A stretch of DNA of 64,000 bases from Umezawaea endophytica (GTDB taxonomy: Bacteria > Actinomycetota > Actinomycetes > Mycobacteriales > Pseudonocardiaceae). The translations under genes were made by a program, and so were the position numbers. Below, in pieces: positions 57,277-64,000 of this stretch; position 1 is the stretch's first letter; every line of letters begins with the position of its first letter. Location: the NCBI RefSeq assembly GCF_025061645.1, contig NZ_JANYMP010000045.1:1-64000 (forward strand), read 5' to 3'. The notes below the pieces were generated by a model that was not told the DNA's origin, searched no databases, and worked only from the letters and a program-made list of their open reading frames with translations.

Positions 57277-57645
57277 ATGAGCACAGGGACGCCGCAGACG
57301 CACCCGTACCAGCACCTGGCGAACCAGGTCGCGGCGAAGATCGAGAGCGGCGAGTTGCAGCCAGGCGATCGGCTGCCGTCCTTGAGGGCTCTGGCCGAGG
57401 AGTACAAGACCACCACAGCCACCGTGCAGAAGGCGCTGGGCGTCCTGTCCGATGGGGGATGGGTCAAGCGAATCGCGAACGTGGGGATCTTCGTTCGCGA
57501 CCACAGCGAGGCTGACGAACCCGCCTCGCTGGACGAGATCAAGGCTCTTCTTGACCAGTCGCTCCGCGCTCTGGAGGAGCTAGGGCGGCGGGTCGACCGC
57601 TTGGAAGCCGCTGCCGAGCCTCCAGGCGGTCAATCGCGTCCGTGA
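57277..57645 (+). CDS. GntR-family repressor (KorSA-like)
   Basis: A 122-residue protein with a GntR winged helix (residues about 12-75: IESGELQPGDRLPSLRALAEEYKTTTATVQKAL) and a short C-terminal coiled coil. It has no effector-binding domain, the architecture of KorSA, which keeps pSAM2 silent. The ATG is at 57277 with only weak ribosome-binding signals. The palindromic operators directly upstream support autoregulation. Confidence 0.88.
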   Translation: MSTGTPQTHPYQHLANQVAAKIESGELQPGDRLPSLRALAEEYKTTTATVQKALGVLSDGGWVKRIANVGIFVRDHSEADEPASLDEIKALLDQSLRALEELGRRVDRLEAAAEPPGGQSRP

Positions 57646-57718
57646 GTCCTCGGATCTCGGCGAGCAGGGCTCGTAGTCGCTGGCGGATTCTCTGCAACTC
57701 GTTCGGTGTTGGTGTCAT
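57539..57718 (-). CDS. possible 59-residue antisense coiled-coil ORF
   Basis: An ATG-initiated frame encoding MTPTPNELQRIRQRLRALLA and a further Leu/Arg-rich helix, running antisense into the 3' end of the GntR gene. No good ribosome-binding site is seen. It could be chance coding opposite a coiled coil; I list it with low confidence because the rest of this 190-bp gap has no gene. Confidence 0.2.
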   Translation of the reverse strand: MTPTPNELQRIRQRLRALLAEIRGLTDAIDRLEARQRLPSGRPAALAPPERGATGQEEP

Positions 57719-57839
57719 GTGAACATCAAACGCCAGGTCACCCGATGTGTAACAGTGTGCTCGAAGGGGTGCATGTGGACACGGAGGGGGTACACGGGGT
57801 GCTTAGGGGAGTGCGCACCTGCTGCGACCTGGTGACCGG

Positions 57840-59255
57840 ATGAGCGCGGGCAAGGAACCGAACCGACTGCTGGCCACCGTCATGCAGCAGGCCGAGGTGA
57901 GCAATAAGGGCCTCGCCGCCAGAGTGCGCGAGATGGCCGCCCGCGACGGGGCGAAGATCGCGCCGGATCACGTGTCCGTGCGCCGCTGGCTGGACGGAAC
58001 GAGCCCGCAGGCCGCTACCCAGCACTACATAGCGCTTGCCCTGGGCTCGAAGCTGGGACGCGCGGTGACGCCCGAGGAAATCGGTTTCAGCGGCGGCCTC
58101 CAAGCGGTCGGAGCCGACTCGACCGCGAGCGGCGCGGAGTACCCCGCAGACTCCGGCGCCGCTGTGGACCTGCTGGGCAAGCTCACCAGTGCCGACCTCG
58201 AAGATCAACCGACGTTGCTCAACTCCACCTGGTCGGCCTCAGCAACGCCCGGAATCATCACGGGCTATCTGTTCAGCGACACGCTGCACGTCGCCGACGA
58301 GTCGGAGCTGATCCGGTCCGGAGGCCCAGCCGCTCACGCGATCCGTGCAACCGCGGCTCACTTCATGGATCTTGATTTCCACTACGGCGGCGGCCACGTT
58401 CGCAAGCTGCTGTTGTTCTACTTCAAGTCCGAGATCGCTCCGTTGCTGCGCCAGTCGCACCCCGAGCACGTGCGCCGCGAGCTTTTCAGTGCCGCCGCCG
58501 AGGTCGCGCAGTTGCTCGGCTGGAGCGCCTACGACTCGGGTCGACACGGCGCGGCACAGCGGTACTTCGTACAGGGTCTCAAGCTGGCGCGCGAGGCCAA
58601 TGACCCGGTGATCGGTGGTCGACTGTTGTCGAACCTCAGCCACCAGGCGAACTACCTCGGCAAGCACGCCGATGCCGTGCAGTTCGCCCGTGCCGCCCAG
58701 TCCGCCACGCTCGGCAAGGCGACGCCCGCGGTCACGTCGATGTTCCTCGCGATGGAGGCCCGCGCACTGGCGAGCGGAGGCCACGTCAAGGAGTTCGCTC
58801 GCGTGCTATCGCAGGCCGAACAGCTCTTCGACCGCCACAGCCCGGACGACGAGCCGGAGTGGATTCGCTACTTCAACGCTGAGGAGTTGGCGGGCGAGGC
58901 CGCGCACGGCTTCCGGGATCTCGGCAAAGCCGACGAGACCCGCCTGTTCGCCGACAGGGCCGTCAGCGCGGCCGGTACGCCGCCGAGGACACGGGCGTTC
59001 ATCGGCATGGTGAGTGCGGCGGGAGCGTTGACGAACGGCGACCTGGACGAGGCTGTTGCACTGGCGATGGACGCCGTGGACTTGGCGGGCCCGTTGCAGT
59101 CGAGCAGGTACACCCGATACCTGACGGACTTTTACGACAGCGTCAACCGGGCGCACGCTCGCAATCCATTGACCGCACACCTGGCGGAACGGATCTTGCA
59201 GCACTACCCGAGCCTAACGCTCGGCTCAGCCGTCCTGTTGTCGCGGGTGGCCTAG
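57840..59255 (+). CDS. transcriptional regulator-like protein with TPR region
   Basis: A 471-residue protein. The N-terminal 75 residues look like a helix-turn-helix (NKGLAARVREMA with DHVSVRRWLDG), and the remainder is alpha-helical with TPR-like repeats (ARREANDP, ALASGGHVKEF, DLGKADETRLFADRA). It resembles NsdA-type actinomycete regulators. It ends overlapping the phosphotransferase gene by 4 bp, in convergent orientation. Cargo or regulatory gene of the element. Confidence 0.72.
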   Translation: MSAGKEPNRLLATVMQQAEVSNKGLAARVREMAARDGAKIAPDHVSVRRWLDGTSPQAATQHYIALALGSKLGRAVTPEEIGFSGGLQAVGADSTASGAEYPADSGAAVDLLGKLTSADLEDQPTLLNSTWSASATPGIITGYLFSDTLHVADESELIRSGGPAAHAIRATAAHFMDLDFHYGGGHVRKLLLFYFKSEIAPLLRQSHPEHVRRELFSAAAEVAQLLGWSAYDSGRHGAAQRYFVQGLKLAREANDPVIGGRLLSNLSHQANYLGKHADAVQFARAAQSATLGKATPAVTSMFLAMEARALASGGHVKEFARVLSQAEQLFDRHSPDDEPEWIRYFNAEELAGEAAHGFRDLGKADETRLFADRAVSAAGTPPRTRAFIGMVSAAGALTNGDLDEAVALAMDAVDLAGPLQSSRYTRYLTDFYDSVNRAHARNPLTAHLAERILQHYPSLTLGSAVLLSRVA

Positions 59256-60157
59256 AACGGCTTCCAAGCCGACACGGGCTTACCTGCCCGGATGGTCCGC
59301 ATCCGAGTCTCGTACTCGGCCGCGATCTCCTCAGACTCTCGGACGTTCTGCATGATCCACGTCGTCATGTTGATCTCGTTCACAGCCCGGAGCACGCCGA
59401 AGCCGCTCCACTCGGTCACGTCGAAGCCGTAGACGTCCACGAACCGTGCGTACTCGGCGTCTGTCCACCAACCAGCCGTCCGGTACTCCGTGGCCGTCGT
59501 CGCCAAGTCCCACTCGGGTTGGCCCCACGAGAAGCGCTCGAAGTCGATGAGGACAGGCCCGGAATCCGTGATCATCAGGTTCTGCACGTGCGCGTCACCG
59601 TGTGTCGGAGCAGGCGAAAGCGGGAAGTCGACCGCGGCCAGTTCGGATTCCAGACGCTCGCACGTCTCGACCAGCAGGCGCTTGTCAGCAGCCGACACCT
59701 GAGACGACTCGATCCGGGGGCGGACACGATCGAGGACGTCCCGCTCCGGGAGCCGGAAGTCCTCGGGTGCCTTGAGTGAGTGGAGTTCCCGGAGCAGTTC
59801 GGCCAGCACGCCGACATCTTGTCGGGAGCCGTTCCGCCCGTGGATGTGCTTCCAGAAGGTCACCGGATGGCCGTCCACCTCCAACGGCTGAGGCAACTCC
59901 AGGGCCTCAGCAGCAGGGAAGTCGTGTGCCACGAGCCAGGCGGACACCGCCACTTCCTTTGCCGCGTCCGTCCAGTGGCTCATGTTCCTGCCGATCCGCA
60001 CGACGCAGGCTGAATCGCGCAGACGAAAGATCGCGTTCTCACCCAGCCGCAGAAGCTCGGCACCGTCGGAGTCCCGGTCAACAGCAGCGCACGCCGCCGC
60101 GAGAACGGCCACCGCCGAGGTGGAGTCGAACCGGCCGTTGGTGTCCGTGGTCGCCAC
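59252..60157 (-). CDS. aminoglycoside phosphotransferase (APH)-fold kinase
   Basis: A 301-residue protein kinase-like phosphotransferase. The catalytic Brenner motif is HGDAHVQNLM (HGDxxxxN) and the metal Asp is in VLIDFERFSWG, both intact. N-terminal ATP-binding features (NAIFRL, ACVVRIG) are present. The substrate may be an antibiotic, a sugar or another small molecule; resistance cannot be assumed. The GTG start at 60157 has little upstream signal. Confidence 0.82.
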   Translation of the reverse strand: MATTDTNGRFDSTSAVAVLAAACAAVDRDSDGAELLRLGENAIFRLRDSACVVRIGRNMSHWTDAAKEVAVSAWLVAHDFPAAEALELPQPLEVDGHPVTFWKHIHGRNGSRQDVGVLAELLRELHSLKAPEDFRLPERDVLDRVRPRIESSQVSAADKRLLVETCERLESELAAVDFPLSPAPTHGDAHVQNLMITDSGPVLIDFERFSWGQPEWDLATTATEYRTAGWWTDAEYARFVDVYGFDVTEWSGFGVLRAVNEINMTTWIMQNVRESEEIAAEYETRMRTIRAGKPVSAWKPF

Positions 60158-60210
60158 TTGGCAAGGCTAGGGGAGGCAAGTTCGGCGTGCCGCGCGACCG
60201 AACAAGGCCC

Positions 60211-60297
60211 TCAGCTCCACCAGCCGTAGATGTCCCCGACCACCCAAGTCCACACCACGGAGCAGCCCACGGCGGCCAGGATGATCAGCACCAGCAT
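60211..60297 (-). CDS. possible 28-residue membrane peptide
   Basis: An ATG frame encoding a single hydrophobic helix (MLVLIILAAVGCSVVWTWVV) with a short GDIYGWWS tail. It overlaps the end of the XRE gene by 13 bp, the style of this element's coupled genes. The ribosome-binding site is weak. Confidence 0.35.
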   Translation of the reverse strand: MLVLIILAAVGCSVVWTWVVGDIYGWWS

Positions 60298-60911
60298 GAC
60301 GCCGCGATCCGAGACCACTCGACGTACCTGGTGTTGGCGCGCACCTTGCTCGCGTCGCTTCCCTCTCCGGTACCGGCTCGCCGCCATCGTTCAGCACGGC
60401 TCTCGGCGGCGAGTTCCAGAGCGGCCAATCCTGCCGCCGCGAGGATCTCCGCTGCCTGTTCTCGAACCCGAAGAACCTCGATGTTCGGAACGACGAGGCT
60501 TTGCTCAGGGATGCCGTCCACCTCTCCCGGCAATGCCAGGTCGGACGGATCATCAAGCATCCGCAAACTTGGAAATCCTGCGTACAGCGCAAGGCCATCC
60601 AGCCACAGCGTGGTTTGGGACGGCTCCTGAGTGCTGAACGGATTGCGGTGCAGCCGGTACGTGATGCCCACCTGGGCCAGCAGGTCGACCACCCCGATCT
60701 CCAAGGCGTCGCAGTAGTGACCCAGCGATGCAGGGGAGGGGCCGCGTTGACCATTCTCGATCTTGGACACCCACGCGGTGGACATGCCGAACCGCTCGGC
60801 CATTTCCAGACCCGTGATCCCTTGTGCTTCTCGCAGCGCCCGCAGGTGAACTCCGAGCACTCGGTGGTAGTCGGCACGGTGAGCGGAGCGGCGTGGTCGT
60901 TCGCTGCTCAT
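60285..60911 (-). CDS. XRE-family helix-turn-helix regulator
   Basis: A 208-residue regulator with a Cro/C1-type helix-turn-helix (about residues 20-75: HLRALREAQGITGLEMAERFGMSTAWVSKIENGQRG). The C-terminal part is helical, of unknown ligand. The ATG at 60911 overlaps the upstream 108-residue gene by 4 bp. Likely operator sites lie in the divergent promoter at 61419-61444. Confidence 0.82.
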   Translation of the reverse strand: MSSERPRRSAHRADYHRVLGVHLRALREAQGITGLEMAERFGMSTAWVSKIENGQRGPSPASLGHYCDALEIGVVDLLAQVGITYRLHRNPFSTQEPSQTTLWLDGLALYAGFPSLRMLDDPSDLALPGEVDGIPEQSLVVPNIEVLRVREQAAEILAAAGLAALELAAESRAERWRRAGTGEGSDASKVRANTRYVEWSRIAASCWC

Positions 60912-61234
60912 CGGGGTACCTCGGGAATACTGCGACCAGCACCGGACTCGCCGTACCAGTCCGCCAAACCGGTCTGTGCCTCGTTGTTCCGCTCGTCGGT
61001 GAGCGCGTGACGTGACTCGGTGGGACCCAGCACGACGGCCAGCAGTCCGGCTTCCTTGGCCAGTCTCGTCAGGAACGCCGCGAGTTCCCGTGGACCGTCG
61101 GGCCCTTTCTGTGCGGCGATCACCAAAGTTCCTGGGTCCAGCCGCAGTCTCAACGCGTAGGTCCCGGTCACAGGATCGCTGGCCACCTCGGCCACGGCGG
61201 CCGGGCCGGGCGTCATCTTGACCTGAACTGTCAT
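60908..61234 (-). CDS. small hypothetical protein upstream of the XRE regulator
   Basis: A 108-residue protein with a beta-rich N-terminus (MTVQVKMTPG, ALRLRLDPGTLVIA) and a helical region. No family is recognised. It has an AAAGGGG site before the ATG and overlaps the XRE gene by 4 bp, so the two are co-expressed. A long inverted repeat lies 22 bases upstream of its start. Confidence 0.6.
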   Translation of the reverse strand: MTVQVKMTPGPAAVAEVASDPVTGTYALRLRLDPGTLVIAAQKGPDGPRELAAFLTRLAKEAGLLAVVLGPTESRHALTDERNNEAQTGLADWYGESGAGRSIPEVPR

Positions 61235-61256
61235 GCGCGTCCCCTTTGCGATGGAG

Positions 61257-61331
61257 GCAGACAGGGGCGGGGGAGAGCGTCGGGGACTCTCCTAGCCGGG
61301 CGGAGGCGTCCGAGCGCACGCCCCTGTCTGC
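61257..61331 (-). ncRNA. 5'-leader stem-loop, candidate cis-regulatory RNA
   Basis: A 13-bp perfect inverted repeat (GCAGACAGGGGCG and complement, 61257-61269 and 61319-61331) encloses a nested GGAGAG/CTCTCC hairpin. On the - strand it ends 22 bases before the 108-residue gene's start, just ahead of its ribosome-binding site. It could be a leader RNA or an attenuator. Confidence 0.4.
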
Positions 61332-61418
61332 ACTGGGCCAGCAGGGCAGCGGCGCGCGTTGCACACGACCTGTCCGTGTCGTGTCCCGAAGGGCACTGCC
61401 CTGCTGACACCCCTGAGA

Positions 61419-61444
61419 CGACAAAGTGTAATTACACTCTGTCG
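61419..61444. promoter_or_regulatory. 26-bp palindrome between divergent regulators
   Basis: A perfect 14-bp core (AGTGTAATTACACT, 61425-61438) is extended by CGACA/TGTCG after one unpaired position. It sits between the XRE operon on the - strand and the DUF5753 regulator on the + strand. An XRE-type operator is the simplest reading. Confidence 0.6.
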
Positions 61445-61496
61445 ATACACCGAAGGTGTGGATGCTGGAGACGATCACCGCTACTAGGGTTCAGAC

Positions 61497-62354
61497 GTGG
61501 CAGCCAGGCAGAGCGGACCAACCAAGCGCAAGCGTCGACTCGGACAGCTCCTCCGCGAGTTGCGTGAAAGCCGCAAGGTGACGGTCGAGGCCGTCATGGA
61601 GCGCTTGCACTGCTCCGACGCGACGGTCAGCAGGTTCGAGACCGGCAAGGTCGGCATCAAGCACAGCGATCTTGAAATCCTGCTGGCGTTCCTCGGCGTG
61701 GACGACGACACCCGCCGCCTGGCCCTGGAGATGTGGGAAGACGCAAGGGAAACAGGGAAACAGCCCGAGTACCTGAACGCCCTGCCTCGCAAGTTCCGGG
61801 GATACGTGAAACTCGAAGCCGAGGCGTCGGTGAGCAAGGCATGGCAACCGTTGCTCATACCTGGCCTACTCCAGACCGAGGCATACTCCCGCGTAGTTCA
61901 CGAGGCAGACAGGTTCGTCCTACCTGGCAACGTCGAGAAGTCGGTTGCGGCACGGACGAGCCGACAGCGGCTCCTGGTAGGCCCGGACCCGCTGCAACTG
62001 CACGCCGTCATGGACGAGGCAGTGATCCGGCGACGGTATGGCGGCATCGATGTGATGCGCGAACAGCTCAAACACCTGCTGGAGCTGGGCGAATATCCCA
62101 ATGTCACGATCCAGATCATGCCGATGGATGCCGGACCCGCGGGCACCATGAGCGGCTCACTCCTGATCCTGGAGTTCCCAGACCCAGAAGACCCGCCCAA
62201 CGTCTACTTGGAGCATCCAGCAGGAGGCGAGTGGGTCGAGGACCCATCAGCCGTGACTGACTTCCAAGGCGTGTTTGATGGAGTCGTATCGGCTGCTCTG
62301 AGCGCGTCGGAGACAGCCGAGTTGATCTCTGCGGTTCTCGCAGACCTGGGTTGA
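61497..62354 (+). CDS. XRE regulator with DUF5753 (Scr1-type)
   Basis: A 285-residue regulator with an N-terminal Cro/C1 helix-turn-helix (about residues 14-68) and the DUF5753 domain (from about residue 90: LIPGLLQTEAYSR, HAVMDEAVIRRR, MPMDAGPAGTMSG). This pairing, with a DUF397 gene immediately downstream, is the recurrent Scr1/Scr2 arrangement of actinomycetes. It starts with GTG at 61497. Confidence 0.92.
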   Translation: MAARQSGPTKRKRRLGQLLRELRESRKVTVEAVMERLHCSDATVSRFETGKVGIKHSDLEILLAFLGVDDDTRRLALEMWEDARETGKQPEYLNALPRKFRGYVKLEAEASVSKAWQPLLIPGLLQTEAYSRVVHEADRFVLPGNVEKSVAARTSRQRLLVGPDPLQLHAVMDEAVIRRRYGGIDVMREQLKHLLELGEYPNVTIQIMPMDAGPAGTMSGSLLILEFPDPEDPPNVYLEHPAGGEWVEDPSAVTDFQGVFDGVVSAALSASETAELISAVLADLG

Positions 62355-62365
62355 GGTAGGGAGAT

Positions 62366-62569
62366 GTGGCCACGATGGACCTGTCCGGCGTCGTATGGCG
62401 CAAGTCCAGCCGCAGTGGTGGCAACAACGAGTGTGTAGAGGTAGCTCGAACTCGGCAGAATGCTGGGCTACGTGACAGTAAAGCTCCAGACGCAGGAGAA
62501 CTCAGCTTCGATGACGCCGGGTTCCGAACCTTCATCCACGCGGTGAAGTCCGGTCGTCTCGACCAGTAA
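62366..62569 (+). CDS. DUF397 domain protein
   Basis: A 67-residue DUF397 protein (WRKSSRSGGNNECVEVA, then a DSK-x-PDAG segment and a C-terminal FIHAVKSGRLD). It starts 12 bp after the DUF5753 regulator, its usual partner. GTG 62366 or ATG 62375 could be the start; an AGGGAG site lies just upstream. Confidence 0.9.
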   Translation: MATMDLSGVVWRKSSRSGGNNECVEVARTRQNAGLRDSKAPDAGELSFDDAGFRTFIHAVKSGRLDQ

Positions 62570-63080
62570 GCATCCGACGTCGGCATCCGCCCTGGTGTGC
62601 TGGTGTGTTCAGAGTTTCTTTTCTTCATCAAGGCGGCCCCTGCGGGGCCGCTCGGCCGCACTCTGCTGATCCCATCCGGCAGGGTCTTCACGGCCCCGTC
62701 CCTGTGTCGCTCGGGCAAGCGGGCGGGGCCCGGCCTGGCGGCCACCCACCCGCGCCCGGCGACGAGAGGCAGGGCCTAACCCAGCCGGACACGACAGCGG
62801 CCGACCGACCCCACAGGGACCGCAAACAAGATCAAAGACTGCGCTCGCCGCGCGGCAGGTCTCAGGGATGGCAGCGAAGCCGTATCGCTCACTTGCCAGC
62901 GGGGACCGGGTTTCGTGTCATCCCATCGACCTCCACGAGGGCAACCACACGCGTCAAGGGGGCAGACCCAGCGCACGTGTCCGATGAGGACGGATGAGCC
63001 CCCTTGACCCGCGCGGTTGGGGCGGGACCAGGTCGATGGGATGACACGAAGCCCTAGCAACTAGGGCTACCATCACGCGC
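62570..63080. other. structured non-coding segment with 139-bp palindrome
   Basis: About 510 bp with no supported gene. It begins with a pyrimidine run and an 8-bp hairpin (GCGGCCCC-TGC-GGGGCCGC, 62633-62651). It continues through G/C-rich, possibly folded sequence, including an imperfect GGCAGCGA hairpin near 62868-62897. It ends with the long palindrome listed next and a small AGCCCTAG-CAA-CTAGGGCT hairpin at 63050-63068, just before the HEPN-like gene. Frames here are low-complexity Arg/Pro/Ser text. Confidence 0.65.
62912..63050. repeat. 139-bp imperfect palindrome
   Basis: A perfect 21-base outer arm pair (62912-62932 with 63030-63050) and a perfect inner pair GTCAAGGGGGC (62953-62963 with 62998-63008) share one centre near 62981. 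The loop is about 34 bases. Sequence between the pairs is also partly complementary. Such a structure could be a replication or transfer origin, a regulatory RNA or a miniature mobile element. Confidence 0.85.
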
Positions 63081-63806
63081 ATGGATGTTGAATGGGCAAT
63101 AGAAAAACTCGTCCGATTTGCTCAATCGTTCGATGATGCGAACTCCGAATCAAATTTCGACTGGAGCTGTCCGGACATCTTGCATCGCCAAGCACCTACG
63201 GTCATTCGCATACTTAAAGAAATTGACATATATGCAGCAATAGGCGGATACACCAGTGAACCGTTCGTACATCGCGAATTCTTGCAGTTGAAGACTTTAG
63301 CAATGCAAGGCATAGGAACCTTGGAAGACTTCCACGAGATTGAAAAGCACCTGAAACCCGACTCGCCGAGCATTAAAGCGGACCAGTTTCACCCTTGGGT
63401 ATGGGATGCAGCGCAGACGTTTTGGAGATCGAAGCACTATAAAGCCGCTGTTCACAGTGCAGCAATGGCCATTAATGCTCATCTTCAAAATAAGGTGGAC
63501 CGCCGCGACATCTCCGACGACAAACTGGTTGGGCGATGCTTTTCGGAGAGTCCTCCCGACTCTGGAAATCCTCGAATAAGGATCAAAGGTGACCATGCAG
63601 ATTCGACTATTCAAAGCATTCAAAGAGGGGCGGGACAGCTTGGATTTGCATGCTTCTGGGCCATTAGAAACCCTGCTGCACATAGTTCGGATGAGTGGCC
63701 AATTAGTGTGGCACTCGAAAATCTTGCAGTACTCAGTAAGTTTGCGCGTATCCTCGACGAAGCCGAAATTGATACAGTAGAGAGAATGTCGACTGGTCCA
63801 CAATAA
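63081..63806 (+). CDS. TIGR02391/Ymh-like protein with HEPN motif
   Basis: A 241-residue protein. The C-terminal half matches the TIGR02391 (Ymh) pattern: HPWVWDAAQTFW near residue 105, an AAMAINAHLQNKVDRRDISDDKLV helix, and RNPAAH at residues 196-201, an R-x4-H HEPN nuclease motif. This family is often found in mobile and defence loci and is thought to be toxic or abortive; that role is inferred. The gene is visibly AT-richer than everything around it, with codons such as ATA and AGA, suggesting recent acquisition. Confidence 0.75.
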   Translation: MDVEWAIEKLVRFAQSFDDANSESNFDWSCPDILHRQAPTVIRILKEIDIYAAIGGYTSEPFVHREFLQLKTLAMQGIGTLEDFHEIEKHLKPDSPSIKADQFHPWVWDAAQTFWRSKHYKAAVHSAAMAINAHLQNKVDRRDISDDKLVGRCFSESPPDSGNPRIRIKGDHADSTIQSIQRGAGQLGFACFWAIRNPAAHSSDEWPISVALENLAVLSKFARILDEAEIDTVERMSTGPQ

Positions 63807-64000
63807 GCAGCCTCGACGCAACTCTGTCTAGAGAAATATTTACCCTATAGCGGAAAGTGCGCAACTGATCGTACAAGTACGCAAACTTCCATCCATCAGC
63901 CGCGCTGTCCACGTGCTGTTGACCCTGGTCAATAGCGGTCAATGAGGGTCCACTACGACTCACGCTACGTGCAGCTTAGAGCCTGTCTCACGTGGGGAGC
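63807..64000. other. gene-free right edge of window
   Basis: About 190 bp with no supported gene. A 12-base near-repeat (AAGTGCGCAACT/AAGTACGCAAACT, 20 bp apart) lies near 63855-63887. The final bases (GAGCCTGTCTCA at 63979-63990) resemble the end of an insertion sequence continuing outside the window, but this cannot be verified here. Confidence 0.4.

Larger units (their letters stand above)
48977..63806. mobile_element. integrated AICE (pSAM2-like integrative and conjugative element); right border unresolved
   Basis: The rep-xis-int order with 4-bp overlaps, int pointing to the element end, Spd-type genes, an FtsK/TraB translocase and a KorSA-like GntR repressor together define an actinomycete integrative and conjugative element. 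The left border should lie between ddaH and int, as in pSAM2 where attP directly follows int. I see no tRNA at the left side or to 64000, and no convincing direct repeat pairing left and right ends. The right border may be outside the window. Confidence 0.85.

Noticed and set aside
59252-60157. Calling the APH-fold kinase an aminoglycoside resistance gene
   Set aside because: Only the general catalytic motifs are visible. The family has many non-antibiotic substrates.
62605-62997. 130-residue + strand frame and its - strand counterpart (62776-63060)
   Set aside because: Both read through the palindrome and give Arg/Pro/Ser-rich text. The DNA symmetry explains the matching GFRVIPST and LGLRVIPST peptides.

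Overview
The window is chromosomal DNA from a high-GC actinomycete. Gene content and order point to Pseudonocardiales (Saccharothrix/Actinosynnema/Lentzea-like): GTG starts are common, many genes look leaderless, and menaquinone, Rex and WhiB-type biology is present. I infer the order from gene content, not from a database match.

Positions 1-22650 hold most of the classical menaquinone pathway. These are menA (DHNA prenyltransferase), menE, menB, menD, menF, menG and menJ. Interspersed are an ADP-ribosylglycohydrolase, a Cds1-type cysteine desulfhydrase, a secreted M1 aminopeptidase, a lipase-like hydrolase, a complete paaABCDE phenylacetyl-CoA epoxidase operon, an inositol-monophosphatase-like enzyme and an MgtA-like mannosyltransferase. 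I find no menC or menH in the window. Two unrelated degenerate tandem repeats sit between men genes: units of about 36-41 bp at 3650-4033, and 16-bp units at 6582-6854.

Positions 22651-39841 hold the full 14-gene nuoA-N operon for respiratory complex I, followed by the polyprenyl diphosphate synthase that makes the menaquinone tail. Quinone synthesis and the main quinone-reducing dehydrogenase therefore lie side by side. The nuo leader carries two perfect Rex boxes and an iron-box-like inverted repeat. A near-perfect Rex box also overlaps the menJ leader, so a shared redox (NADH/NAD+) input to both systems is plausible.

Positions 39872-48928 hold rarD, a large Glu/Pro/Ala-rich membrane-anchored protein, the CoA-dependent 2-oxoacid:ferredoxin oxidoreductase korAB, a crotonase-fold protein lacking both catalytic glutamates, and a divergent Lrp/ddaH pair.

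From about 48977 to the right edge lies an integrated actinomycete integrative and conjugative element (AICE, pSAM2-like). In order it has int, xis, a RepSA-like rolling-circle initiator, Spd-type membrane proteins, a WhiB-like protein, an FtsK/TraB translocase, small accessory genes, an SCO3933-type regulator and a KorSA-like GntR repressor with clear palindromic operators. Its cargo is regulatory genes (TPR regulator, APH-fold kinase, two XRE regulators, DUF397), a structured non-coding segment with a 139-bp palindrome, and a low-GC TIGR02391/Ymh-like gene with a HEPN R-x4-H motif, a candidate defence or toxin gene. No tRNA gene is visible and the right border lies outside or near the end of the window.
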